A model generated the notes under the pieces. The model was not told the DNA's origin. It did not search any database and saw nothing but the letters and a program-made list of their open reading frames with translations. Positions 20,908-29,535 of a DNA stretch of 64,000 bases are shown here, in pieces. Numbering within the stretch: position 1 is the stretch's first letter; each line of letters starts with the position of its first letter. The position numbers were made by a program, and so were the translations under genes. This DNA comes from Piezodorus guildinii (taxonomy: Eukaryota; Arthropoda; Insecta; Hemiptera; Pentatomidae). Where the stretch lies: assembly GCA_023052935.1 (NCBI GenBank), contig CM041295.1:168384366-168448365 (forward strand). The letters run 5' to 3'.

Positions 20908-23586
20908 TTACAATAGGTCTCGTGGCCACTGCCGTTTCAATCTTCGAGGAGGATTGTAGGGATGGGTGGTGCTGGATAGGGATTGTGCTAGAGGGTTAGG
21001 ATGATGACTAAGGTTCTGATGAAATTTGGAAAATTTGGATGGTACCAGGTCTAAAACAAACGGAATATTAAGGTCATGGTGTAGGGTACAGTTGGTAACG
21101 TAATAAGGAGCATTAACTATTGTTCGGAGGACTTTGGATTGGAAGGATTGGATGCGTTTAATGTTAGAATGTTTAGCTGTCCCCCACAGTTCAAGTCCGT
21201 AGGTCCATATAGGTTTCAGTAATGTCTTGTATATTAGTAATTTGTTGTCAACTGTAAGATGAGATTTTCTGTTTAGTAGTCTGTATAACTGGCCGAATCT
21301 GCGGTTGAGTTCTTTTCTTTTTAGTCTTGTATGTGGGTTCCACGTCAGTCTTTTGTCTAGTAAAAAGCCGAGATACCGGACTGTGTCTGAGGAAGGAAGC
21401 GGTATGGAATTGAAATTAACCGTTGGACAGGATTTGCGTCGAAGGGTGAATGTTACGTGAGTGCATTTGCTTTCGTTTACCTTAATGCGCCAAGCATTGC
21501 ACCAGTCTTCGACAAGGGAAAGGTGCTTTTGGAGATTTAGCGATGCTGCTTCAGGATCAGAATTGGATGATAAAATGGCTGTGTCATCAGCAAATGTTGC
21601 CAGAAAGGTATTGGGGTCAGTAGGGATATCGGCGGTGAAGAGGATGTAGAGGACGGGTCCTAAGACGCTGCCTTGAGGAACACCGGCCTCAACAGTATAT
21701 TGTTCGGAAAATTCGGAACCACAGCGAACTCGGAAGGAGCGGTTGGATAAATAGGATCGGAGGATTAGGTATAAGGATTGAGGTAAATGGGTTTTGAGCT
21801 TAAAGAGCAGTCCCAGGTGCCACACCCGGTCAAAAGCTTGAGCTATGTCCAGAAAGGCACCCGAACAATACTCCTTGCACTCAAGGGCGGAGGAAATGTG
21901 GTCTACAACTCGGAGTCCTTGCTGAACCGTGGAATGTTGAGGACGAAATCCGAACTGATGCGAAGGAAAATTTTGAAATTTGGCTAGGATTCGTTTTAGT
22001 AGGAGCTTTTCGAAAATTTTTGAGAGGATCGGAAGTAGGCTGATAGGTCTGTAAGATGACGTGTTGTTAGAAGGTTTGCCTGGTTTTAGGAAAAGGATCA
22101 TAGTTGAATGTTTCCATAAGAGAGGAAAATAGGTAGTGCGTAGGATACAGTTATAGAGATATGTAAGGAATGTAATGGCTTTAGGTGGAAGTTGTCTTAA
22201 GATTTGGGGAGTAAGGAGATCGTATCCAGGAGATTTGCGGAGAGGAAGCTTTTTAAGAAGATATCTGACCTCAGAGGGATTAACTGCTTTAGGTGGTAAG
22301 GATAGTGGTATTGGTGACGTGAGGAACTCTTCAACTTCTGCAGTATGGGTTGGATTAAGCTCTGGATGAGGAGTAAAAACTTTGGAAAGGTGCTGTGCGA
22401 ATTCCTCGGCCTTATGCTTGTCAGAAGCAGCCCAGGAACCATCACAGCGCCGGAGAGGATGGGAAATGGTGTGGGATTTTAGGATTCTCTTCGTGACATT
22501 CCACAGGGAATTGTCACGAGTCGAGAGAGAAGAGAGGTAGGTATTGTAGGATTGGGAACGGAAGATCGCCAACTCCCGCTTTAATTTTCTACAAAAAAAA
22601 TTATAGGAGCGGCGATCTTCTGGGTGGCGGGTGCGTTGCCATAATGTTCTAGCTCGACGTTTCCTGTTGATGAGGTCTGTCAGGTGTTGTGGTAAATGGC
22701 TTTTGTAAGGAATTATTTGGGATTGTTTGGGAGAGGAGGCAGTCCAGGCGGCTTGTTGAATAGCGGTTGTAAAGGAATATACGGCGTCGTCAAGGTCATT
22801 TGGGGTTTTGAGAATCACTCTGAGGTCAATATCATTAGTGAGAATTTCGCGGAAGAGGTTCCAGTTGACAGGGCCCCTAATGAATGACGGTGGGATAGGT
22901 TTAGGAATAGGTGTTATGGATACATTTAGAATCAATGGACTATGATCAGAGGATAGTTCATCAAGGCGAGCTATGGAAAAATTCAGAGAGCCTAATCCGC
23001 TGTGGATGAAGAAGTCGAGGATGTCAGGATTACGGTTAGGATCTGTTGGCCAGTAGGTAGGAGAATCGGGAGGTAGGAGATGAAAGCGTCGGGAGTTGAG
23101 TGCAGACTGCAATGTCCGTCCACGAGAATTGGTGGTTCTAGAACCCCACTGTTGGTTCTTAGCGTTTAAGTCTGCACCCAAAATGAAGTGATTACCCAAG
23201 GAGTTGAGGAAGGATCCAAATTGGGCAGAGGAAATGGGATGTTTAGGAGGGCAGTATGCTGATGCGATGATAAGCGGAAAGGAAAAGGTTTTGATAACGA
23301 TGGAAGTTGCTTGTAGGTAATCGTGGGCGGAAATTGGGTGTAAGTGATGGGTGAGGGATCGGCGGACTATGACAGCAGTACCGGCATGGGCTTTGCCGTC
23401 TGGATGGTCTGTCCGGTATGTCGTGTATCCTGGTATTTTAAAGTACTGTTTAGTGGTTAGTCTAGTTTCAGTAATGAGTGCAACATCAATGTTTTTGTCC
23501 TGCAGTACGGCTGTAAGTTCGTCAGTGTGAGTTCTAACACCATTCGCATTCCAAAGGAGAATGGATAAGGAATTAGGTGAGGTCAT
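20908..23586 (-). CDS. Jockey ORF2: endonuclease and reverse transcriptase
   Basis: 892 codons. The N-terminal AP-endonuclease domain spans about residues 1-230 (LLWNANGVR, ALITETRL, GADLNAKNQQWG, SSDHSPLIL). The central RT domain has SYRPISLLPILSKIFEKLL, motif A (FLDIAQAFDRVWH), motif B (AGVPQGSVLGP) and motif C (TFADDTAILS). The C-terminus ends NPPRRLKRQWPRDLL. No internal stops. Known role: nick the target DNA and copy the element RNA into it. Its ATG (23586-23584) directly follows the ORF1 stop in the same frame, so translation probably depends on reinitiation or readthrough. Length is normal for the Jockey clade. Confidence 0.95.
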   Translation of the reverse strand: MTSPNSLSILLWNANGVRTHTDELTAVLQDKNIDVALITETRLTTKQYFKIPGYTTYRTDHPDGKAHAGTAVIVRRSLTHHLHPISAHDYLQATSIVIKTFSFPLIIASAYCPPKHPISSAQFGSFLNSLGNHFILGADLNAKNQQWGSRTTNSRGRTLQSALNSRRFHLLPPDSPTYWPTDPNRNPDILDFFIHSGLGSLNFSIARLDELSSDHSPLILNVSITPIPKPIPPSFIRGPVNWNLFREILTNDIDLRVILKTPNDLDDAVYSFTTAIQQAAWTASSPKQSQIIPYKSHLPQHLTDLINRKRRARTLWQRTRHPEDRRSYNFFCRKLKRELAIFRSQSYNTYLSSLSTRDNSLWNVTKRILKSHTISHPLRRCDGSWAASDKHKAEEFAQHLSKVFTPHPELNPTHTAEVEEFLTSPIPLSLPPKAVNPSEVRYLLKKLPLRKSPGYDLLTPQILRQLPPKAITFLTYLYNCILRTTYFPLLWKHSTMILFLKPGKPSNNTSSYRPISLLPILSKIFEKLLLKRILAKFQNFPSHQFGFRPQHSTVQQGLRVVDHISSALECKEYCSGAFLDIAQAFDRVWHLGLLFKLKTHLPQSLYLILRSYLSNRSFRVRCGSEFSEQYTVEAGVPQGSVLGPVLYILFTADIPTDPNTFLATFADDTAILSSNSDPEAASLNLQKHLSLVEDWCNAWRIKVNESKCTHVTFTLRRKSCPTVNFNSIPLPSSDTVRYLGFLLDKRLTWNPHTRLKRKELNRRFGQLYRLLNRKSHLTVDNKLLIYKTLLKPIWTYGLELWGTAKHSNIKRIQSFQSKVLRTIVNAPYYVTNCTLHHDLNIPFVLDLVPSKFSKFHQNLSHHPNPLAQSLSSTTHPYNPPRRLKRQWPRDLL

Positions 23587-23589
23587 TTA
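23584..23589 (-). promoter_or_regulatory. Stop-start junction TAAATG between Jockey ORFs
   Basis: The ORF1 stop TAA (23589-23587) is followed with no spacing by the ORF2 ATG (23586-23584), and both ORFs share one frame. Termination-coupled reinitiation has been shown for the overlapping UAAUG in the SART1 LINE. Readthrough of the single stop would give an ORF1-ORF2 fusion. Confidence 0.8.
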
Positions 23590-24897
23590 TGGTTTTTTTA
23601 AGGCAGGAATGAGATTTGTTACGAGATTCGTAAGGAGTGATATTAGGGGCATAACAAGGGATTTAATTTCGGAAATAAAGGATGTCATCAAACTGGTAAG
23701 GTCTGTGGCGTTTGAAGGAGGAGGAATATGAGAGATTTGTGGTGGATTAGGATTCTTAGGATTGGTTACATTTTGAGAAAGAGGTATATGTGGAATGGAT
23801 TGAGGTACATTTTGTAGTTCCGGCAGGGCCACGGCTTCAGTACTTTGATTCCCACCTCCAAGTAAGTGGGCAAATGATAAATTGGCATCAATAAGTTTTG
23901 AGGGTTCTCTTCTGTTTCTTACTTGTCTTGCTGTTTCATCCAGTACTTGAGGTTTTTGAAACCTGGTCCTCAGCTCCTTATAGATTTGGCATCCTTTATA
24001 GTTGGCCGGGTGGTCCTTCAGGCAATGAGCACATACAGCTGGTGTTGATTTTGGTTTTGTACACTCCACAGACTTGTGCTGTTCACCGCATTTCACGCAT
24101 CGAGGTATGTGATGACAATAACTTCTAGTATGACCATATGCTTGACAATTATGGCACTGAATTATCTCTCTCTTTGTGTAAGGTTTTTCAACTCTTACAC
24201 TGGAATAGTACAATCTATTGAGGTCATAGATTTTTTCAACTCCTTCAGCTGGTTCCAAATCCACAAAAAAGAGAGGTAGAGGAATTTTATCCTTTAGGAC
24301 GTTAGTGACTTGCCGCACTTTATAGCCCATCTCCGTTAGTTCTTCTTTAATAGCTTCAACTGGTGTCGAGGGGTGTAAGTTTCTGATTACAACCCTTAAA
24401 GCTCTCTCTTGGCGTAGCTGATAGGTATGGAAATCTGCTTTGGTTTCAGTTAGGTATTTCACTATTTTTCTATATGTCTCGGCAGTAGTAGGAGATATTT
24501 TGGTATCATTGATTCTACTCATACAGTAGTAGCTGGTAGATTCGGTAATTTTGTTCAATTGCGCACACAACAACTGGAAATTTCTAATATTTTTGACAAA
24601 TATTGGAGGAGGCCGTGGTTCACTAGGTATAGGAGTAGATTCCATGTTTTCTTTTTCATTATGTAAAATCTGAAAAGGATTTGGGGTGAAAAACGGCGAT
24701 TCGTCAGTCATCCCTTGTGAAGATGTGCCAGGTTGTGGTTCAGATTCTGAATTAGTACCGGAAGGGGTTGCTTGTAGATTTAATCTTTTATTAGTATCAC
24801 GGCGGGGTCTTTGTTTTGTAGGTGACGGGATTGAACCACTAGATCTAGATCTTTTAGTTGAAGCTTTGGAGGACATTACTTGATGATAATATCGCAT
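23587..24897 (-). CDS. Jockey ORF1: Gag-like zinc-knuckle protein
   Basis: 436 codons. The N-terminal third is Ser/Pro/Arg-rich and basic (STKRSRSSGSIPSPTKQRPR). The middle has a PRE/C2HC-type domain (FQLLCAQLNKI to EKPYTKREIIQ). Three cysteine knuckles follow: CHNCQAYGHTRSYC, CVKCGEQHKSVEC and CAHCLKDHPANYKGC. The C-terminus is hydrophobic. This architecture is standard for Jockey-type ORF1, which binds element RNA and forms ribonucleoprotein. A second in-frame Met lies 8 codons downstream (MSSKASTK). Confidence 0.95.
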   Translation of the reverse strand: MRYYHQVMSSKASTKRSRSSGSIPSPTKQRPRRDTNKRLNLQATPSGTNSESEPQPGTSSQGMTDESPFFTPNPFQILHNEKENMESTPIPSEPRPPPIFVKNIRNFQLLCAQLNKITESTSYYCMSRINDTKISPTTAETYRKIVKYLTETKADFHTYQLRQERALRVVIRNLHPSTPVEAIKEELTEMGYKVRQVTNVLKDKIPLPLFFVDLEPAEGVEKIYDLNRLYYSSVRVEKPYTKREIIQCHNCQAYGHTRSYCHHIPRCVKCGEQHKSVECTKPKSTPAVCAHCLKDHPANYKGCQIYKELRTRFQKPQVLDETARQVRNRREPSKLIDANLSFAHLLGGGNQSTEAVALPELQNVPQSIPHIPLSQNVTNPKNPNPPQISHIPPPSNATDLTSLMTSFISEIKSLVMPLISLLTNLVTNLIPALKKP

Positions 24898-25212
24898 TTC
24901 ATGTATAGAAAGTAATTAAATAATAACCAGATGTGGGAAAAAAACAATAACTTAAAAAAAGTTAGGCAAGACCAGCCTTGCCGGGCTATTGGCAATCAGC
25001 TGATATGAAGAGGTGACTCAGCATTCGCTTTACACTGTAAATTATATCACAACTTACCGCTGTTTGCTCCAATAATAACTGTTGTTGTTATCCTGAAGTC
25101 TGATGATGTTTTCAAGACTGTGCTGAAGTGAAATCCAACTGTAAAAGCAAGAAATCCGAGAGCCGACTTGAAATATGACTGCTATACTCACGCGCATGCG
25201 CAGAACTCTACA
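24898..25212 (-). promoter_or_regulatory. Jockey 5' UTR with NRF1/Ewg-type site
   Basis: 315-bp 5' region. The 12-mer CGCGCATGCGCA (25191-25202) matches the NRF1/Erect-wing consensus YGCGCAYGCGCR at every position and lies within about 20 nt of the element's 5' end. LINEs of this type use internal TATA-less promoters, so this is a candidate promoter element. Promoter function is inferred. Confidence 0.5.
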
Positions 25213-25760
25213 CCTGTCACATTAATGAACAATCCCTTATTGCCCACTATGATGAATTCCAAAAATATTTTCTAGACAATTTTCATCACATCATAGCAGT
25301 ATCTGAAACCTGGTTAAACCTTACATTCCTTCCTCACAAGTATCCCTCACCAATTATTCCTTCCTTCGCCATGACCGATCTGATCGCAGGGGTGGTGGTG
25401 TGGGGCTGTATATACATGACTCTCTCAAGGCCAAAATCCTTCTCCGATCACCTTCTCTCGACCATCCATATATCGAATACATGTTTGTCGAAATTTTAAC
25501 TGTTTCATCTCCTCTCCTGTATGCCATTGTCTATCGACCGCCTCATGTTCCTTTCGATAACCTTTTTGAATCCTCCCTAGTCCAATTGGTTTCAAGCTGC
25601 TCCAATATCATCATTTCCAGCGATTTCAACGTTAATATGATCTCTGAATCATATGATAAATCTTTCCTAGTAAACCTCTTGCTTTTCCCTAAATCTTTAT
25701 CTTGTTTCTTATTTTCCCACCAACCATACGCAAAAGTTTCTTCTTCTCCCATCTTCTCCC
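25213..25760 (+). pseudogene. CR1-like endonuclease fragment (right part of split LINE)
   Basis: It continues the CR1-like reading begun at 20360: NEQSLIAHYDEFQKYF, VSETWL, then from 25400 GLYIHDSLKAKIL, YAIVYRPP and IISSDFNVNMISESYDKSFL. This parallels the endonuclease at 9980-10488 minus. Similarity stops near 25700, where unrelated BEL/Pao coding sequence follows in the overlapping frame. The reverse transcriptase is missing. Confidence 0.8.
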
Positions 25761-25776
25761 GTCTTCGAAACGCCTT

Positions 25777-26517
25777 CTGATTCTAGATGCATTCTTAGAT
25801 GACCGAGGAGTCGTGATAGTGGGAGGTCGCTTGCAAAATCCATTATTATCACAGGAAATGAAGTCACCAATTATTCTTCCGGAAAAATGCCACCTTATGA
25901 CATTATTGATAGACCATCTACACCATGTCCATTTCCACTTGGGTCAACAAGCGTTACAAGACTTAATTCGACAACAATATTGGGTATTTTTCTTGCGGTA
26001 AGCTGTGAAAAGTAGAATTTATAAGTGTATGACTTGTATAAGAATGCGAGATCGCCCTGGTCAACCCGCTTATAGATCTCGTCCAAGCAGACCTTTCACA
26101 TCTGTTGGTGTCGATTACGGTGGCCCACTTTTTATCAGAGAGAAAAATCGAAGTCGTATTTCTCTAATCTCTAAGGCATACCTTGCAGTCTTCATATGTA
26201 TGGCAACGAAGGCGTTGCACTTCGAATTTGTTACTTCATTATCTACAGAAGCCATTCTAGCCACGCTGGATAGGTTTGTATCTCGCAGGGGACCGCCGGC
26301 TGCTATATACACAGACTGCGGAACAAATTTCATAGGAGCGGCTAGGCAGTTACAAGAACTGTTTACTCATCTAAGGAATGAAGAAACAAAACAGGAATTA
26401 CAAAACCATGCTGTGAATCAAGGATTTGAATGGCATTTTAATGCACCTCATATAGGAGTAATATGGGAAGCGGCTGTGAAATCAGCCAAGAACCATCTTC
26501 ATAACAACAAAGAATAA
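25777..26517 (+). pseudogene. BEL/Pao integrase fragment
   Basis: One frame reads VIVGGRLQNPLLSQEMKSP, then HHVHFHLGQQALQDLIRQQYW (zinc-finger region), a stop near 26002, CMTCIRMRDRPGQP, FTSVGVDYGGPL (core), YLAVFICMATKALHFEFV and IYTDCGTNFIGA. It ends with an HFNAPHIGVIWEAAVKSAK-type C-terminus. These are diagnostic of BEL/Pao integrases, with catalytic Asp residues in GVDYGGPL and IYTDCGTNF. Protease, RT and LTRs are absent and one stop interrupts the frame. It is fused directly to the CR1-like fragment on its left. Confidence 0.85.
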
Positions 26518-26519
26518 CA

Positions 26520-26795
26520 AAGAACCCGATATTTTATGGACACATTAACCAATTTGTTCAAAATATGGCTACAACTGACATCCCTGACATAACTCGGCGT
26601 AGACTGAAAAGGAGTTGGATGAGGGACCTCCTAGCCTAAAATAATAGTTCCTGTTTGAATGTCAGGAGAATACACCACTGGGTGCAGTCTCCCTCATGCA
26701 TAACCACGCCATGTCTCTTTGTTTATAAAATCCCATTTGCTAATTGTAATTATTTTACAGGTGCAAATAAAATCATTAATTGAAAAAAAAAAAAA
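26520..26795 (+). mobile_element. Jockey LINE 3' end fragment
   Basis: The first part encodes a C-terminal phrase (TDIPDITRRRLKRSWMRDLLA and a stop near 26636) like the Jockey ORF2 ending RRLKRQWPRDLL. A short 3' UTR follows with AATAAA near 26767 and an A tract (26783-26796). It is a severely 5'-truncated insertion. Confidence 0.7.
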
Positions 26796-26796
26796 A

Positions 26797-27065
26797 TTGT
26801 CCTGGAATTGGCTGGTATGAGACTTTCTTACAAAGGTATCCCTCTATTGCAGAGGGACTTCCGAAGCAAGCGTTTGTGTTTCTGGAGCCAGTGTTAAAAA
26901 GCGGTTCAAGAACGTCCAAAACATATTAGAAGAAGAGTAATGCTTAAAAGTATTACGTCATCCTCAAAGGATTTTCAATGCTGATGAAACTGGATATCAA
27001 AAACAATATCTGTTTGATATATCTGGCAACGAAGAGTGATCCTTGTCTTAAGTGCAATACTGGCT
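26797..27065 (+). pseudogene. pogo/jerky-like DDE transposase fragment
   Basis: Pieces in two frames read WYETFLQRYPSIAEGLPKQAF, VSGASVKKRFKNVQNILEEE, then LRHPQRIFNADETGYQ. The RIFNADETG block is the usual first catalytic Asp region of pogo/Tigger/jerky transposases, and WYETFLQRYP fits the end of their CENP-B-type DNA-binding region. There is one frameshift and at least one stop. No terminal inverted repeats were found. Confidence 0.55.
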
Positions 27066-27744
27066 GGTATCTCCGTAAAGAAAATTTAAAAGAAACACTC
27101 AAAGGCTTCCATTTTTCGAAACAAGTAAACTATAGAAACTAAGATGGAAGCCTATATAAAAAAAAAAAAAAAAAAAGGTTGGAGCTAGAGAAAAATAAAT
27201 TCCAAAAAAAGAAAAATGAGCAAACCAAAAAAAAACTAACCCTATGTTACAATTGGTTTAAATATCTTATTGTTATTGTTGGTGATTCTATGAAAATTTA
27301 TTTAAGGTTCCTTTGTTTTTAAAAATACGAAGTAATGGTTCTGATAAACTGACGCGGTAAAGAGTAGGGCGCGCATTACCGAGAATCAGACAGTGTTGTG
27401 CTTAAATATCGGAGTCGTAATAAGTGAGTGCGTACGCTACTATAGTACTTCCTCCCATCAAGTCACACAGGGGAACAGCAGAGAGATTGATTATCAAGAA
27501 GAAAACATGTCCCACAAAGGTACAGCAGATATGATTACAATTATTATATTTAAGGACTAATAATTGACAATTATACTATTTTATTTGATTCAGAACTATT
27601 ACTATACTATGTTAGAATTGTGGGTATTAATTTTATTATTTTATTTGTATTATTCCTTTTAGTTAAACATACCTTTTTTATACATAATCTGGCGTCTTTG
27701 TTTACGCACATAAACCAATATACTAACATTATTTAGTCAACAGT
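27066..27744. other. Unassigned DNA
   Basis: A-rich to about 27240, then mixed sequence. No gene was recognised. Confidence 0.4.
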
Positions 27745-27838
27745 TATCAACTCTGGTATTTGAATCGGATCTCGGTCCAATCACCTCTTTGTGCAACAAT
27801 AAAACAATAAGCATAGAAATAGTACATAAAAGAGATTA

Positions 27839-27875
<37 letters not shown>
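27745..27875. repeat. Interspersed repeat fragment shared with 41.3 and 47.7 kb
   Basis: The words AACTCTGGTATTTGAATCGG and TTTGTGCAACAAT plus the downstream GCATAGAAATAGTACATAAAAGAG recur in reverse complement at 41370-41415, and the first of them at 47705-47735. A TG/TA microsatellite (27838-27875) follows, as TA repeats do beside the 41.3-kb copy. It looks like one end of a DNA-transposon-like repeat. Confidence 0.6.
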
Positions 27876-27877
<2 letters not shown>

Positions 27878-28827
27878 GGAGAAAGAATTTCATGGAAAAT
27901 TTTACTATCAACTGCTAGAGTTTGAGACTGATCAGTTGACAGGTTAAGAATGGGACAACCCATTGTCCAGACTGGAGGGTCTGCAATGGCTACATTATAT
28001 TATTGTGCGTGCGTGCGTGTGTGTGTGTGTGTGTGTTTGTGCGTGCGTGCGTGTGTGTGCGTGTGTGGTGTGTTTGTGCGTGCGCGTGTGTGTGTGTGTT
28101 TGTGCGTGCGTGCGTGTGTGTGTGTGTGTGTTTGTGCGTGCGTGCGTGCGTGTGTGTGTGTGTGTGTGTGTGTTTGTGCGTGTTTGTGGGCGTGCTAGCG
28201 TACATACACAATCATAAATATTTTAGATTACCAGATTTATTATAATCCCCATTTTGATTTATTAATTTTAGGCACTGCAGCCCTTTTTTTATAGCCTGTT
28301 AAATTTTACAGCCCATTTGAAGAATGATTGTTGGATCCAATATTATATTGTATATTATATCTGAATATTATAGTGATTTCAATTCCAGGGAAAGTTTGCA
28401 GTAGTTTGAATTTTTTTTAAGTTCTATTGCTCCATGGGTTGAAGTCACTAAGAACTGCTACTTCTATAATTCTGACCTTTTACCTTCTTCATCTGACTAA
28501 GATAATATTATACAATATAATATTGGCTCCAATAGTCATTCTTCAAATGGGCTGTAAAATTTATCAGTATATAAAAAGAGAACAACAGTGCCTAAAATTA
28601 ATAAATCAAAATGGGGATTATAATATATCTGTAGGTAATCTAAAATATTTATGATTATGTATGTACGCACGCACGCCCACAAAACGCACGCACAATAATT
28701 TAATGCAGGGTAGCTATTGCAAACCCTCCAGTCTGGACAATGGGTTGTCCCATTCTTAACCTGTCAACTGATCAGTCTCAGACTCTAGCAGTTAATGGTA
28801 AAATTTTCCATGAAATTCTTTCTCCTT
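27876..28827. mobile_element. Fold-back (long inverted repeat) element, about 950 bp
   Basis: The two halves are reverse complements. The left arm starts AAGGAGAAAGAATTTCATGG at 27876 and the right arm ends with its complement at 28827. Matching continues inward through GACTGATCAGTTGACAGG, the TCCAGACTGGAGGGT block and AATCATAAATATTTTAGATTACC to a centre near 28430. The arms are unequal because the left carries a much longer GTGC/GT microsatellite. No ORF with a domain is present, so this is a palindromic MITE or fold-back element. Confidence 0.8.
28003..28195. repeat. (GTGC)n/(GT)n microsatellite
   Basis: Irregular GTGCGTGC and GTGTGT runs within the left arm of the fold-back element. The right arm keeps only a short counterpart (about 28661-28691), so this tract has expanded on one side. 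The Cys/Val-rich ORFs here are artefacts of the repeat. Confidence 0.95.
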
Positions 28828-29064
28828 TCAAAAAGTAATTTGATAGTCATCACTTTACATTTCATGCAGCATGCAGTCTTTCAAAGTGAAAGCAAATTTT
28901 TGATGTTCATCATGATAAAAAATTAAAACATATTCCTATGTTTTTCATATTAAGTTCATGGTTGAACATGCGTAAATGTAAGTTAATTTAAATTAGTACC
29001 TTACTTTTGAGCTGAATTGAATATAGGCAAATGGCATACGTACATATCACTTACAATTTAAAAA

Positions 29065-29228
29065 AGAAGAAGAAGAACATTTATTTATTTACATAATATT
29101 TACAATGTACACTCAATACAAACATGTTTCGTTTCATGATTTCAGTAGACCTTTTTTCATGATAACAGAGTTTCAATCATCCTTTGAATTTACAAATGAT
29201 TATACAATATTTTGTTTAAGACAGTAGG
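29065..29228 (-). repeat. 3' tail of a Jockey-like LINE split by copia
   Basis: The plus strand reads AAGAAGAAGAACATTTATTTATTTACATAATATTTAC, like the 3' UTR end of a minus-strand LINE. The matching RT fragment lies at 40392-40930, just right of the copia element. The copia target duplication GTAGG (29224-29228 and 40340-40344) joins the two halves. Confidence 0.5.
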
Positions 29229-29427
29229 TGTTAAATATCGATTGTATATGTAAAGATAGTTGTGGCACTGAACTTCCACCTAGGTGTACAGCTGCCCAAC
29301 AACAAACAGTGCAGTCCAGTTGGTAGCGTCCCCTGCGCCATGTTGTTTGTATATATAGCAGTAATAAACAAGCTGTCTAGTACAAGGTTCTTTTATTCCA
29401 CTGCCTAATACTCTATAACTTTTAATA
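29229..29427 (+). repeat. Copia 5' LTR
   Basis: 199 bp, TGTTAAATATCG to CTTTTAATA. It contains a TATA-like GTATATATAGCAG and an AATAAA about 10 bp later, a very compact promoter/polyA layout. Confidence 0.9.
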
Positions 29428-29441
29428 GGTTATGGGCCCAG
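29428..29441 (+). promoter_or_regulatory. Primer-binding site for an initiator-Met tRNA half
   Basis: GGTTATGGGCCCAG directly follows the LTR. Its complement, CTGGGCCCATAACC, is the anticodon stem-loop of initiator tRNA-Met. Copia-type elements are known to prime from a tRNA-iMet fragment at this internal site rather than from the 3' CCA end. Confidence 0.85.
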
Positions 29442-29535
29442 AGTATTTTTGTGCAGAGCATAGTATTTGTGTATAGTGTCAACGCGTAGTCGCGAAGTGA
29501 TATTATTTTATTAGTGATTTTTGTTTACCGGTACT

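Larger units (their letters stand above)
20427..25212 (-). mobile_element. Full-length Jockey-clade LINE
   Basis: 4,786 bp. The poly(A) tail is a 27-nt T run at 20427-20453. The 5' end is at about 25212, fixed by the target-site duplication CCTGTCACAT (20417-20426 and 25213-25222). Both ORFs are open and the 5' UTR (24898-25212) is present, so the copy may be competent. It is inserted in a CR1-like LINE. Confidence 0.95.

Noticed and set aside
27950..28245. Cys/Val-rich ORFs on both strands
   Set aside because: They translate a GTGC/GT microsatellite; no gene is implied.
28661..28691. CRISPR-like or other spaced repeat array in the microsatellite and tandem-repeat regions
   Set aside because: Repeats are simple-sequence or contiguous tandem units with no unique spacers; the genome is eukaryotic.
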